Shown here in pieces: positions 10,851 through 22,043 of a stretch of 64,000 nt of DNA. A program made the translations under genes and the position numbers. The DNA is from Branchiostoma floridae (Eukaryota > Chordata > Leptocardii > Amphioxiformes > Branchiostomatidae), in contig NC_049989.1 in NCBI RefSeq assembly GCF_000003815.2, forward strand, positions 7,714,195 to 7,778,194. The letters run 5' to 3'. The notes beneath the pieces are model-generated. The model made no database searches and was not told the DNA's origin. It saw only the letters and a list, made by a program, of their open reading frames with translations. How positions within the stretch are numbered: position 1 is the first letter of the stretch; each line of letters starts with the position of its first letter.

Positions 10851-11377
10851 ACAGCAGCTGTTCATACAACACATCTTCAATAGTTACAAACATTTACAAG
10901 CCTGTACATTAGGAACTTTGCAAAGGAGGTGAACAGAAAGCTTCACCCCTGGGACAGATGACGCAATGATTAATGATGAACAAATGTTAATTCACAAATT
11001 GCCTAGGATTGCAATGATTTTTTACGTAAATATGTCACAGTACAGATGGAATCCATGCAGAAAAGAATTCGGAATTCTTCTATGGGGAGATTGGAATCTT
11101 ACCAAAATGCCAAAGAATCCTCTGTTGGATTATTTGTTTGTAAAGTTGGCTAAAGACTTAGCTACTGTTTTACCCTAGAGAGTAGTTTATAGCATATTTT
11201 TAACATCCAAGTTTCAGAAAAAAATGATAATACCTCCTAGATTCCAATGTCTAGTGTCACAAATACACCACATATATTTCTAGCTACATGCACAACAAAA
11301 GAAGCAATGCATTGCTTGACTGACTTGTTTTCTTCCCCTTTTCAGAGGAAACAACAACAAACACCGCAGCAGAAAGT

Positions 11378-11476
11378 ATGAAAAGTTTGAACATAAACAA
11401 CCAAGCCGTCTGCTGTATTGCGGTACTTGTGGGACTGGTGTTCAGCTCGTTCCTCATCACCATGGGGCTGGTGTAA
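11378..11476 (+). CDS. Single-membrane-pass micropeptide A4 (32 aa)
   Basis: Begins MKSLNINNQAV, with three extra residues before the shared Q, and ends SSFLITMGLV. The exon is 11346-11487: acceptor TTCCCCTTTTCAG, donor TCTAAG|GTAATA eleven bases after the stop. Gene 4 has the whole set of parts: promoter module 9709, first exon end 9804, coding exon, and 3' UTR exon from 11789 with AATAAA. It is diverged from genes 2 and 3 at the N terminus and in the core (CCIAVLVGLVFS versus CVVAVIVGLMFS) yet keeps the LITMGLV end. This argues for purifying selection on the membrane segment. Confidence 0.66.
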   Translation: MKSLNINNQAVCCIAVLVGLVFSSFLITMGLV

Positions 11477-11788
11477 ACAAATCTAAGGTAATAAGGCCTT
11501 TTCATCACAAAGTGATCGATTGTACGACGACGAAGATTCCAACTAGGCCAGATGTTTATCAGTGCGTGTGATTTGCATAATGCACAAGTCTTTTGTTCGT
11601 AGTCTTCTTCTCCTGCATTTTATAAATGGAAGTGCAATTGTACTTGCAGGATTCATGTACCTTTTTTACTGACTGTGTAGTTTCTTTCTACTTTTCACTA
11701 AGCGGGTAGAGTCCATGGATATCAAAGGTGGAGTACAGGTTGTTTCATTTTGCCAATTTGTAAACAGGTTTTCTCTACCACACCTCAG

Positions 11789-12775
11789 GGCAGCCGCATG
11801 CCACGGTAGGAGCTTGCAGGAAGGATGGACGGTAGCTACAGACAACGGGCCTGGGCTATAGACACCAAACTCCAAGTCATCACATCCTCGGCGTCTTCAC
11901 AGCGACACCTATTGACTGCTGTCGGAGCTGCCTCGATGGACGCTGACGTCAGAACTGTTTGTTGGACATCGCCATCGTCGTTGATCCGTAGACACCTGCC
12001 ATCAGTTCTGCCAACCTACCAATTGTTGCTCTCCTGTTTATAGCAAACTTACTGTAATTATATGTACTATTCTGAAATATGTCTCTTACTATTGTTTATT
12101 AATGCTAGCTATGTGATAGTCATCATCTCCACACTAACAAGTATGAGGCGGGACATAAGCGGTTGCTACAACCATTGCAAATATTGCGTCTGTATGAAAG
12201 ATTCCGTATATATTTACCCAAACTTCGGTTTTAAGACACCGAAGTCATCAGTCTTAGACCTCTGTAGTAGCCAGACCGTACCGTAATGATGACGTAAACT
12301 TTACCATGAGATTTCGTCATGATATCGCAATGGTCGGCTGCACCCCACCAGTACTTTGCATTGAATGATAGCCGCTCGTTTGTGCCCAGATTTCTTACAG
12401 ACGTCACGTCACTGTGACATAATGTATGTTACCCTGACATTGAGTCTAATGTAAACGTTTAGTTTTTATGAAGTCTCGGACCTGCATGATGGAAACGTAT
12501 ATAGACTAACTCTACGCTCGTCGTGTAAGCTACATGATTCGAAGCAAAGTTCTCCTGCCTTCTCTTCCCGTTGGTTCAAATAAAGCTAACATGTGTGTTA
12601 TCCTGACATTGTGTCTAATGTAATCGTTCAGTCTTTATGAAGTCTCGGACCTGATGGAAACGTATTGTAGACTGACTCTACAGTCGTATTCACATCGTGT
12701 AAGCTACATGATTCGAAGCAAAGTTTTTTGGTCTTCTCTTCCTTTTGTTCAAATAAAGCAAACTAACATGCTTGG
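11789..12775 (+). other. 3' UTR exon of micropeptide gene 4, duplicated poly(A) end
   Basis: Acceptor CTACCACACCTCAG ends 11788, and the exon begins like the one at 1885. The conserved block is at 12271-12430. The final part is duplicated in tandem: about 12418-12584 and 12593-12757 are two versions, each ending in GGTTCAAATAAAG or TGTTCAAATAAAG, with AATAAA at 12579-12584 and 12752-12757. Confidence 0.6.
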
Positions 12776-12779
12776 AAAC

Positions 12780-14200
12780 TGATTGTTTTAGTTCATTTAT
12801 TCTCATCTTTAGCAGCTAATGTAATAAGACATATCCACTGAATGCTGAAGCGCGTGTGTGAGTGAGGAAAACGGCGTAGTTCAGTGGGAACACTACACTA
12901 TATTCTATATATTGTAAATATTTCTCTGTAACTTTTCAAGAATGATCCCTGCAAACAAATGAGCGGACCTGTAAATATATGTTTCTCAACGAAGGTAATG
13001 AAAAGTCGTTTAGCATAAAGCGACTTAATAATGTAACAAAACTGTTAGTCCATACTTGTGACTTATCTACCACGTTAAATCGTGTAACTTGGCAGTGGTG
13101 ACGCGGGGTCAAGTTGTTAACATTCCAACACCAACTAAGTTTGAGAAGTTTTTAGACCTCTCCAGTGAACATGACGCAAACATACACCTCCATAAGTTGT
13201 GGATAAGTGTTAAGTGCACGCAGTACTGCGACTCTACAGACGACCGCTAGAGTAAAGAATACACTATTGTTACAATACATTTGACCTCGTCAGCTTCAGA
13301 ACTGTTATTGTTCATTCTAAAAGATACACGACGTCCTTGAGGAGCGAAGGTCACCACGAGGTACTTATTTTCGGCTCAGGTGACGGTAACAATGGTCTGG
13401 TTGAGAACGACATTTCCCTGACGTCTGCCTTGACCCATAGGGCATCCCTAATGTACAGTAGGGAATATATCATTTACCTGACATTAGGCAAACACAATGC
13501 CATGAGATGAAGTAACCTAGCTGAATCATAAGCCGCGTGAAGTTATTCAAGCTGATTCTAATCCTGCCTACACCCACGAGTCTTTGAGACTTTATTAGAA
13601 AATCCATTAGATATGAAATATTCCTACTATGATATAATACATACTAGTGACACTAAAACGTTATTTCAATGGTCTAAAACGTCATTTTAATGGTCTACGA
13701 TATATTTCATGGTCTAGGTACATAATCTTACAACAGAAAATGAAATTGAGATCTATCAATAATCTTCATCTAATATCGGAAATCATCCAAGTTTCCTAAG
13801 TATGATGTTTTACAGTCTTAAAGACCTATTGTTTAATGTATACTAAAAGCAGTATCACGAGAAGCATCATCATAATAGATTTTATAAATCATTTTGCCAC
13901 AGCTTATTACATTTGCAGGAAGTGCGACTTGCCGACTTACATTATAATTAGCCCTTTTTAGATTTCTTTTCAGTACTCCTTTATTTCAGTGCCAGTTGTC
14001 AGTTGATATATTGTATAAGACGGACAGTGTCCTGGCATTACCGACTACTAAATTTGTCCTTCACTTCTGGGGGCTGGAAAGATCCCTAAACATCCGGACA
14101 AGACGGACTGTGAACACAATCCCAGGGCACACCCAGCTTGATCTTCCACCGTGCCGGCTGCATGACACGTGCGACATTTCGTGTTACTAGTACCACACGA
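12780..14200. other. Spacer, no gene recognised
   Basis: AT-rich sequence with a short locally repeated motif (AAAACGT(T/C)ATTT(C/T)AATGGTCTA near 13657-13697). I see no conserved frame and no promoter module. Confidence 0.35.
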
Positions 14201-14280
14201 CGTGACGACAGTAACATACACATAAGTTCCTTCTCGGAAACAGCACCGTGTCTGGCGTTTGGGTCTTTTTGCCTGAGGTA

Positions 14281-14376
14281 AAGATTGTTTGGGGGAAGAT
14301 TTTTGAAAACGTTTCAGTTCTGTTCATTGTGCTCGGCGCCTTTGGGGTCGTTTGGGCCTTCGTGGTTATGATGTGA
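14281..14376 (+). pseudogene. Family B micropeptide copy lacking a start codon
   Basis: In frame from 14281 it reads KIVWGKIFENVSVLFIVLGA, then FGVVWAFVVMM and a TGA at 14374. Alignment with the intact gene at 16248 (DKILENFSVL...GVVWAFIMMV) puts AAG where the other has its ATG. There is no in-frame ATG between the stop near 14208 and this segment. A donor-like GC|GTAAGA follows at 14384, seven bases after the stop. It is either a copy that lost its start, or an exon whose start lies in an upstream exon spliced to the CTTTTTGCCTGAG acceptor-like site at about 14276. The membrane segment itself is well kept, which makes the second reading possible. Confidence 0.5.
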
Positions 14377-15908
14377 GCCGGGCGTAAGAGAAGAAAAAAG
14401 TCAGTTGTACCTGCATAATATACGGATCGGTAACATTGCATTTCTTGTATACGTAGCTGTATGTATATATATCATCTGTCTATATATGTATCATCAGATT
14501 AATGTTTCCAGAATTCTCTCTCTCAACGGTCTAATATACATCACTGTAACGTTTATAGTCAACGTCTCACATAATTGTGGCACGCTATCCGTCCGATGTG
14601 TAAGGTAGTCATGGTAGTCAATAGGCAGCCCTAACTTATACTCGTATATTTTCATCCAGGGAGCATACTTTACTCCACACAGTACATCTGTGCACTCTGA
14701 TATAGCCGTAGAGAACATTGTGCTATCTTATGTAAAGTAGATTGAACTCATTCCTCAAGCTGCCGACATCTTTCGCATCACATTGTCTTTCGTATCACTA
14801 TTTTATGATTACTAGGTGGATGCTGAGGACAGAAAAGGTGAGTTTCGGTACCAATGAACCTCATTTCCAATCATATGAAATACCACAACTGTCAGTCTGT
14901 CACCACACCGGTTTTAAACATCAGTACAAGCAAGTACCTTGTCTGAGTGACGTAAGTAAAATTTATTACTATTGATAAGGTAGGACAATGCAATTGGATT
15001 AAAAAGTTCACCAATTTATAGTTTTGTTATAGAGTATGTATTATGACCAAGTTACTTACCAGAAGGATGGGAGTGCTTTTTGAATGATATATAGTCATTT
15101 CCCAAACATGACTATGGCTTTTCTACGCATTCATGATGTACTTAACGCGTGACAGGAATAATGGCACCGTCAGTGTAATATTGTCGGACATATATTGGTT
15201 AAGTGCCACCAACAAACGCACACAAAAGGTAAAGCAACCGAGATGAATCACGAATCACGATGCAATAACACACAGAATACCGCCGTAGTTCATCTGAAGT
15301 GCGTTCCGCTCCATGCACACGTATACTATGTATGGGCCTGAATGACGACATTCTATCGTGTTTGAAGATCTCTATTGCCAATTCATGCATTATGATTAGA
15401 ATTAATACTGTGTATGATGTTGCGATAGTATGGATGGAGCACTTGGCAAAATCCCAAGAGGAAGAACAGAGAGACATTGTCCGTAGTGTAGGAAGCCAGG
15501 TTGTGATAGGTCTGGATCCAAATTGTTGACTCAGATGTATTTTGTGACGTATTTACGTCATCTCTTAAAAGTATCTCGCCACACTATGTACTTGTCCATG
15601 GTGATGGCTATAAATGTATAACATTTATTTTGCCCCCCTCCCCCTACAGAAATCAATGTTTGTTACGCGCATGATGTCTTACATTCCATTGACTTGTTAA
15701 TGGTGCATGATAATGCTCACACGCTTAGCAGTTTCTGCATTCATTCTTAATGAACCAAACGGTCACCATAAAAAAGTGATGAACAGGCTAATCTATATGT
15801 TGATTTATGGAAGTAGCGTGAAGTTCAAGAATCATATCTTCCTTGGCAATCAGAGTTTGAGCAACAGGTAGCCATATTTGTTTGATGCATTAAGTGAATT
15901 CCACAGTT

Positions 15909-15968
15909 ATCTGTATCTGTATCTGTATCTGTATCTACATCTGTATCTGTATCTGTATCTGTATCTAT
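15909..15968. repeat. (GTATCT)n hexanucleotide microsatellite
   Basis: About nine units of GTATCT with one CTACAT interruption. It ends five bases before the promoter-like module of the 16248 micropeptide gene. Confidence 0.85.
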
Positions 15969-15972
15969 ATAG

Positions 15973-16000
15973 CCGGTATAACCACCCTTCGGCATAACAC
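15973..16000 (+). promoter_or_regulatory. Promoter module of the family B micropeptide gene
   Basis: CCGGTATAACCACCCTTCGG followed by CATAACACACCGGCAG. It shares GGTATAACCA, TTCGGCATAA and the CCGGCAG-like tail with the modules at 4221, 5702, 8211 and 9709, although the gene it precedes encodes a different peptide family. The coding frame starts 250 bases downstream. Confidence 0.45.
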
Positions 16001-16247
16001 ACCGGCAGTTACATCAGAAACTTGCTTTAAATTCATTTACGTATACCTTGTCTAACGAAATGAATGATCCTACTGATTGTGTTACTTTTCAAAGTTGTAC
16101 GAACGTTTGTGACGATCCCGAAGCTCCAGCGACCTTTGTCCTGCGGCCTGAGGCTACAATTGTCTCGATCCGCCAGCAGAGCCCTCCTGTGTCATTTGCT
16201 CCTGTGTCACTGTACTGCGCACAAGGAACTCACCTCCGCAATCAAAA

Positions 16248-16343
16248 ATGAATGGTCTGGATAAGATTCTCGAGAACTTCTCGGTGTTGTTAATCGTGCT
16301 CGGCTCGGTTGGTGTCGTGTGGGCCTTCATTATGATGGTGTGA
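16248..16343 (+). CDS. Single-membrane-pass micropeptide, family B (31 aa)
   Basis: Begins MNGLDKILENFSVLLIVLGS and ends VWAFIMMV. A short amphipathic, charged head (D5, K6, E9) precedes a hydrophobic segment of about 21 residues. It differs from the MS-x-x-x-Q family, but the related copy at 14281 shows a family of at least two. A single conserved W sits in the membrane segment. The 3' splice structure is unclear: only weak GT sites follow the stop, and an AATAAA lies at 17046-17051. The charged head plus single helix resembles sarcolipin/sarcolamban topology more than the charge-free family A does; that is an analogy, not a homology claim. Confidence 0.62.
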   Translation: MNGLDKILENFSVLLIVLGSVGVVWAFIMMV

Positions 16344-16349
16344 GATGCT

Positions 16350-17400
16350 TGGAGGGTGTATATGTTACAGTGAGTGTCTCGTTCATATTTCACATTACAT
16401 ACGTATATATAGAAAGTGTGCAACACAAGAAGTCATTGTACTGTTGCTCTGTTCTAGTTTGTAACTACCAAACGATACGTCTTGTCCTGTTATGACGTTT
16501 AGCACTGTCTTCTTCTGCTTTATGATGAATATTAATTGAATATGATTTCCGGTTGGAGTAAATTCTACCGTCTGAAGTTAAGGTAAGAGTTTATGGGACA
16601 TACAATGAGATTTTCCACCCTTTTAATCAGATAAATGGCATTAGTCACAAGTGACACACCGGTGGTTGCCAAGTGTTTCTTAGTGCGTAGAACTCAAAGT
16701 AAGGGTAAAGGTAGATGTTTACATTATGCATCAATGGAATCCTTATGCTTTGGGCGACACATCTATGTCAAGATTGTCAACTATGTACAACGCAGTGACA
16801 ACAAATATAGTTCCTGTTGGCATCTCCTGAATGCTACAATAGTCAATTTTCTATGCACCTCTTTTCTAAGTGTCGTGAAGCACTTACGTGACTCTGCCCC
16901 TGTTTATAATGGCGACACTACATCTATCAGATGTACTTTGTTTGAAGTTGTACTAGTCTACCTTCTGTCTTCGTGACGTACGTAACTTTCTGGCCATTTT
17001 AATTGATAATTGATAATTTCAATTGATTGAGAATAGTAATATATTAATAAAATCACATATGGCAACACTTTTATAATTTTCTACTACTTTGTTTTACCAA
17101 CACATTTTAACAAAAACTATATTCCACTGGACAGTTTAATGATGTTTTCTACCACATTTAGGGACATGAGTACACCTACGAGCTTGTCACCTATAATCAT
17201 TGTGGATTTGACGGAAATATTTGTCATGTCTGGCGGAAAACCTGCAATTACTCCCCTGATGTCTATTTACATGATGTCTTGTATGACACACTTTCACAGT
17301 AGGTGTTTGTAAAGGTGTGCATTTGATACGTGACCTATATGAAGATATTGTGCAGGAAAGAAGGGGCAAGAAGGGAGGAGACAAAGTACCTGTTCGTATT
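16350..17400. other. Downstream flank of the family B gene
   Basis: AT-rich, probably 3' UTR or intron of the gene at 16248, with a candidate AATAAA at 17046-17051. Nothing else is recognised. Confidence 0.35.
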
Positions 17401-17409
17401 GTATTTTAG

Positions 17410-17665
17410 GTTATCTTGTCCAAGTAATGGTAACATTGTACAGGTATTTAAGATGTAATCCTGCATGTGTATAGTTAGTGACTTCAAATGTCATACTGCC
17501 CAGGTAGTGGGGTAAGCTGTGATATTGTCCCGGTAGTGGTTAACGTGTAATTCTGTCCAGGTGGTGACTTAAGTTAAGGTCTTATTTTGTCCTGGTAGTG
17601 GATTAAGGTGTAATATTGTCCCGGCAGTTGCTTAAGGTGTAATGCTGCCCCGGCAGTGGCTTTAG
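17410..17665. repeat. Degenerate minisatellite, unit about 36-40 bp
   Basis: Six or so imperfect units built on TGTCC(C/T)GGTAGTGG followed by TTAAGGTGTAAT. The best preserved units are at 17515-17660. Confidence 0.65.
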
Positions 17666-17669
17666 AATT

Positions 17670-19790
17670 GACAATTTACCTTGTTTCAAGTAAATATCTA
17701 CCACCCGCATGTGTTCTAATAGACACCAACTGTCCTATCTTGTACTATTACTTGTCTGTCGTGTGTCTTCCCATGATTTGTTAGTCGCGTGCATGATTTT
17801 GAGTTTGAGTTGTCTGCCGTTACTGGTGCATGATAATCACCTCCAAATGTCAGACCAGTACACGTGTGTGCCGGGTGTTTCACATGTTGCTAGAATCTAA
17901 GTTCAATGTTTCCACTAAACGTTAAAGAGACCCTACATAATGTCACTAATGTTAAATCTAGGTATCTTTATATCATTGCTTTCTAACACTGTGCTCATTG
18001 TTGTTGTTTGTCTATGATTATTGCGTTCTGTCTTGGTCCTATTAGTGTGGGAAAACCATTACAAGTGTAACAATAAACCGTGAATCGAGAGCTAGAAGTG
18101 TAGATTTTAAATGACGACTGTTATCTGTCAGGATATCTGAGTGTTATTGTCCTTCGCTAATCACTAAATGGTGCTGGATTACTATTGATGGTCACTGAAC
18201 CTTTGAAGGCCTGGTGTCTATTTGGCATATGTTTGGGCACTACATCGATGAAGGTTAGACGTCCAGGTAATAAATTAGGTAAACGCCAGGTAAACGTAAA
18301 AAATAGTTACTCATTCTGATAAGCAACTGGAAATCATATCCAGTAGCTTGAGTAACTTGCAAAAATCATATCCAGTTGCTTGAGTAACAGTTGCTGCTTT
18401 TTGGCGTTTGGGCACTATACTGCTGAGCCCCTGTGCTGAGCGAAATATTTTTTTTGTTCACAGGAAAGACAGTAGTGTCAAGTTATCAACTAATTTTAAC
18501 GCCACCACATGCGTATCTAAAACAGCAAACTTGTAGAACTGTCTAATGAATAGTATCTACTATTTCATATGTATCTAATCAATATATTTGTATCTAACAT
18601 TTTCTCCTTTACTCGATACTTGCTGAATACCAAAGACATCTTTGCCGTGATTTCTGGATAGATGACAATGGCGAAAGGTCAATAAAGCTTGCGAAAAATC
18701 CAGCATGAACCTGTTATATCCAGTTTATAATTACATGGTGTGGATGCCATTCCAAGAAGTAGGGTTTATAAAACAATGGCGACCTTTGTGGTCTTTCAAC
18801 ATGCCCCGATGTCCCCAAGCATGCTTATGATGCTGCTTTGTAAATACCTTTCGGAGCGGAAAGTGCATTGGTGCATAGGATGCGATGCCCGTAGCGTAGA
18901 GGGTGCTGGAATGTAGAACCGCCATGAAATCATAACATCTCGACTCAGGTGATGATATAATGAACTTTTATCCATATTTTCTTATCGCGGCGTCAAAGCT
19001 GTTAGATAGAGGTAAAGGCACTCCCACAGCCTTTAAGGTTGAGGCCATAGGAGCGGTCTGTTTGAAGTCCATTCTGTCCCGGGCATCGCATAGGGAGGAG
19101 GAGCTAATCATGTGTCCACTATCTTTTACCTGCTACCCCCCCCCCCCCCCCTCACAACCGAGTCACGGAATCCATCGTTACAGATGGCTGGTGAAAGAAA
19201 AGTTACGTCAACACATATCGCTGTATACTTAAGATACATATTTCATTTAAATGTAGAAAACAAGACTCTATGAATTCAGATTGCCCCTTTCGCCAAGGCG
19301 CACTTGTTATTGGACACACACACAATGCACGAATATCAAATGCCCCAGCCATACTCATAGGGCCTAGGGCTTTTAAGGTCCATTACCCCTTTCCATGCAT
19401 AGCTGCCTTAAATTTTGACTCATCAATTCTCCCCATTTGGTCGATGGCTTAGGGTCTGGTACTCCTCAGGACGAAACTTCCCGTCATTTCTTCACCTTAG
19501 TTTAGACAGTGTATTTCAAAACATGTCATTCATCGGATATCTATTTATAGTCGCTTATCAATAGAAATCCGTGACAGGTTTTCAAGTCTCCTACTGGTAA
19601 ATTATATAGGAGGAGATATGGCCAGGGATTGTCTCATAACTTCTCTCATTATTTTTAGACGAAATATGATTGCATTGATTCATTAAAAAAAACAGAGCTC
19701 ATTTCTGTTAAGTACAAGTGAAGGTACTGGAAATAGTGAGCTTCTGATGCAAATGCATTCAACTTTTTTGTACTCTCCTGTTTCAAAGTA
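17670..19790. other. Spacer without recognised genes
   Basis: No convincing coding exon. It contains the hairpin repeat at 18236-18400 (listed separately) and a poly-C run at about 19136-19152. Confidence 0.35.
18236..18400. repeat. Dispersed hairpin repeat with CAACTGGATATGATTT core
   Basis: Contains AAGCAACTGGAAATCATATC and CATATCCAGTTGCTTGAGTA in inverted and direct arrangement, plus GAAGGTTAGACGTCCAGGTA. The same parts occur in reverse at 36967-37075 (CTCAAGCAACTGGATATG and CCTGGATGTCTAACCTTCAT). The two sites are copies of one short mobile or foldback repeat. Confidence 0.55.
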
Positions 19791-19791
19791 T

Positions 19792-19835
19792 GCCACAAAA
19801 TACATGTACCACTGGTGGTACATGTATTTTGTGGC
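19792..19835. repeat. Perfect 44-bp palindrome
   Basis: Arms of 20 bases (GCCACAAAATACATGTACCA and its exact complement) flank CTGG. The flanks TGTTTCAAAGTAT and AAACTTTAAACA extend the symmetry imperfectly to about 70 bases. It could form a cruciform or a stable RNA hairpin. Confidence 0.85.
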
Positions 19836-20111
19836 AAACTTTAAACAAGAACTGTGAAGTGAGGCTCAAACTTATGATCTAGCACAAAGGCTATTGGCCA
19901 TTCAGAAACTTGAATCATAATGTGTCTTTCTCTTGCGGTTGCCCTTGGCTTTGGGTTCAACGTCGACGCAAAACGGTGTGATTGTCGCAAAACCACGCAC
20001 CTGGCTGAGATGGGTGGGTCTCCAGTAAGAGCAGGTTATTTATGTGTCCAAGTGGAAAACAGTTGTCTACCATTGACTTTGTTTACGAGAGGCATACTGT
20101 TTTGACTGTGA

Positions 20112-20216
20112 ATGAACGCAACAATGCGTCCTTGTACACTGCGCGAGAAGCTGCTATTCGTCCTTGCGCTTGCCGTGGCCTGTATCTTCATCTTAATGGC
20201 ATCTCCTTTCATGTGA
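20112..20216 (+). CDS. Single-membrane-pass micropeptide, singleton C (34 aa)
   Basis: Begins MNATMRPCTLREKLLFVLAL and ends ILMASPFM. A basic, polar head (R6, R11, E12, K13) leads into a hydrophobic segment of about 19 residues. A second ATG is at codon 5. A weak donor (CCAAAG|GTTTGT) lies 13 bases after the stop, and a good acceptor (CTTTACTTGCAG) at 20862 opens a possible 3' exon with AATAAA at 21378. This follows the gene architecture of family A, though the peptide is not related in sequence. A signal-peptide-like frame arising by chance cannot be excluded. Confidence 0.45.
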   Translation: MNATMRPCTLREKLLFVLALAVACIFILMASPFM

Positions 20217-20599
20217 AGATCGTCCAAAGGTTTGTCGCCTCAGAAAACAGTTTTTAAGTTTATGACAGCGGTGGACATTGTTTTGTGGGCATTCCAAGTG
20301 TTCACAATCTGAAAAGTACCATTATATGTATAGGTGGTCTTTGCGTTCAAAAGGAGAAGAAATCTTTTCTGTTTATGGCTTTGACTATGCTGAGAACCAT
20401 TGGACAATGTGCAATAGTTGCAGGAGAACTGACTTAGGTATTTTGAACGGCTAATTGACGCATATGTGAAGGCTACGGCGGCCATTGTTTACCTCACCCA
20501 CCCCATGACCTCAGGCAGTGTTGAACTGAGACATGCGTTTAGACGTACGCACGGACTCCTGTCTTCGGAGAGTTAATTGTTCAGCTGTTTTGGGGTCCC

Positions 20600-20652
20600 C
20601 GTGCGTGCGTGTGAGTCAGCGTGTGCACGTGCGCGTTAGTGTGTGTGCATGA
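20600..20652. repeat. GT/GC-rich low-complexity run
   Basis: Alternating purine-pyrimidine stretch (GTGCGTGCGTGTGAG... and GTGTGTGTGCATG) within the intron of the candidate gene at 20112. Confidence 0.65.
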
Positions 20653-20862
20653 AACTGTGGATGGATCTTTATAAATAATATTTGTTATGTTGGTAGGTGG
20701 CAGCAGAACGAAGGAAAGGGATAATATAGTGACTCTAACAGATGGAAAGGGTAGTAGCTAACGGACACTTTGACGTCGTACGTCACTTGATAGAGTTCAG
20801 GATATCAGTAGTCTTGAATTGAGAATAAAACAGTGATTTAAACATTTCCTCTTTACTTGCAG

Positions 20863-21400
20863 GCATGTTTGGGTCGGGCTCTACTTGCTGCAGTGATGGC
20901 AGACAGCCAAACGGTGACTTGACCACCATGTTGAAGTGATGTCATCACGCTACACTTATCAAGCTGGGATGCTACTCTTTTCGGGATTCTTCGGAAGCCT
21001 TCGGCTATTTTCGCCATCTTCTCGCCTTCGTCTCTACGTTGCCGAGGACAGCGTCATCACCTGCCAATGCATTATGTGTGAACCATATATCAACTTTTAC
21101 TGACAATGAACACTCAGTCCACAACAATACTCCTTGCTGCTATGAAACCCTGCTCCAGCGTTTATCCCACGTTCAAGGCCATTTTCGTAATTCTACCATG
21201 ATTGAAACATCGCGACAAGTCACCAGCAATAGAAAACTTGTAGATTTGACTATCGTTCTACTCACATAGTCTTCAGAACGGCACGTAAAGTTGTCTTACC
21301 ATCTTTGCACAATGTTTTAAGCCGCTTCACATTAATTTTGTGGAGTGGCAATGTCTACTGTTTGCAACTTTTTTCAAAATAAACCGCAATTAAGGTGGCG
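20863..21400 (+). other. Candidate 3' UTR exon of singleton C, with poly(A) signal
   Basis: Acceptor TTTACTTGCAG ends at 20862, and AATAAA is at 21378-21383. There is no conserved frame in it. It is assigned to the gene at 20112 by position only. Confidence 0.35.
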
Positions 21401-22043
21401 GGTACGTTGAATCCTTACTACGATGTGTCAGTACAAAGATGTACTTTTCTTATAATTACATGTGTGTCTAAAACGATTTCGAGTATTTTCGTCTTTGGGT
21501 GAGTTTTCTGCCTATGCCCGGTAAGACATGTACTTCATAACTCAAACACTTAGTCTTCACAGATTGCCCAGAACATGTAATAAGTTGTTTGATTGAGAAT
21601 TTCTTTTGGTAACAGCGCAGTATGTTAAACAGAGCATATAGCATATTACCGGTTTATATGGTGGACTTGCATCTAATCACCAACCAGTATCAGGTGCGTC
21701 TCTTAATTATGTTGGGAACAGCTCTCCAGCTATGGCAATGCAATGCAGTGCCATGTATGCATGTTACTATTCTAGCCGATGGTGTGATATAAAGCATTAG
21801 CCTGAAAGTCTTCACGTACGACACTTGTATTGCAGGGTTTCAGGTATTCTAGCCCCAGACTTAAGGACACTTTCTTGATAATACATGTAAATTATGGCAA
21901 GTTTCATCACCTGTCACACGTTTCAATGGGACATGGGCGTGTCCTATTTAATTTTTTTGAAGGACCCGTAGCTCATAGACAGCCTGTTGACCACCGATGG
22001 GACATCTTTTCTCATCGTCAAAGAGTAGTAAAGAGGGGAGATC

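Noticed and set aside
10966-11178. 70-codon plus-strand frame in the gene 4 intron
   Set aside because: AT-rich composition, no copy in the related genes, no splice signals that would include it.
15440-15529. SVGSQVVIG at the end of an open frame, similar to the micropeptide head
   Set aside because: No start codon at the right place and the hydrophobic segment stops after a few residues. It is chance similarity or an unprovable relic.
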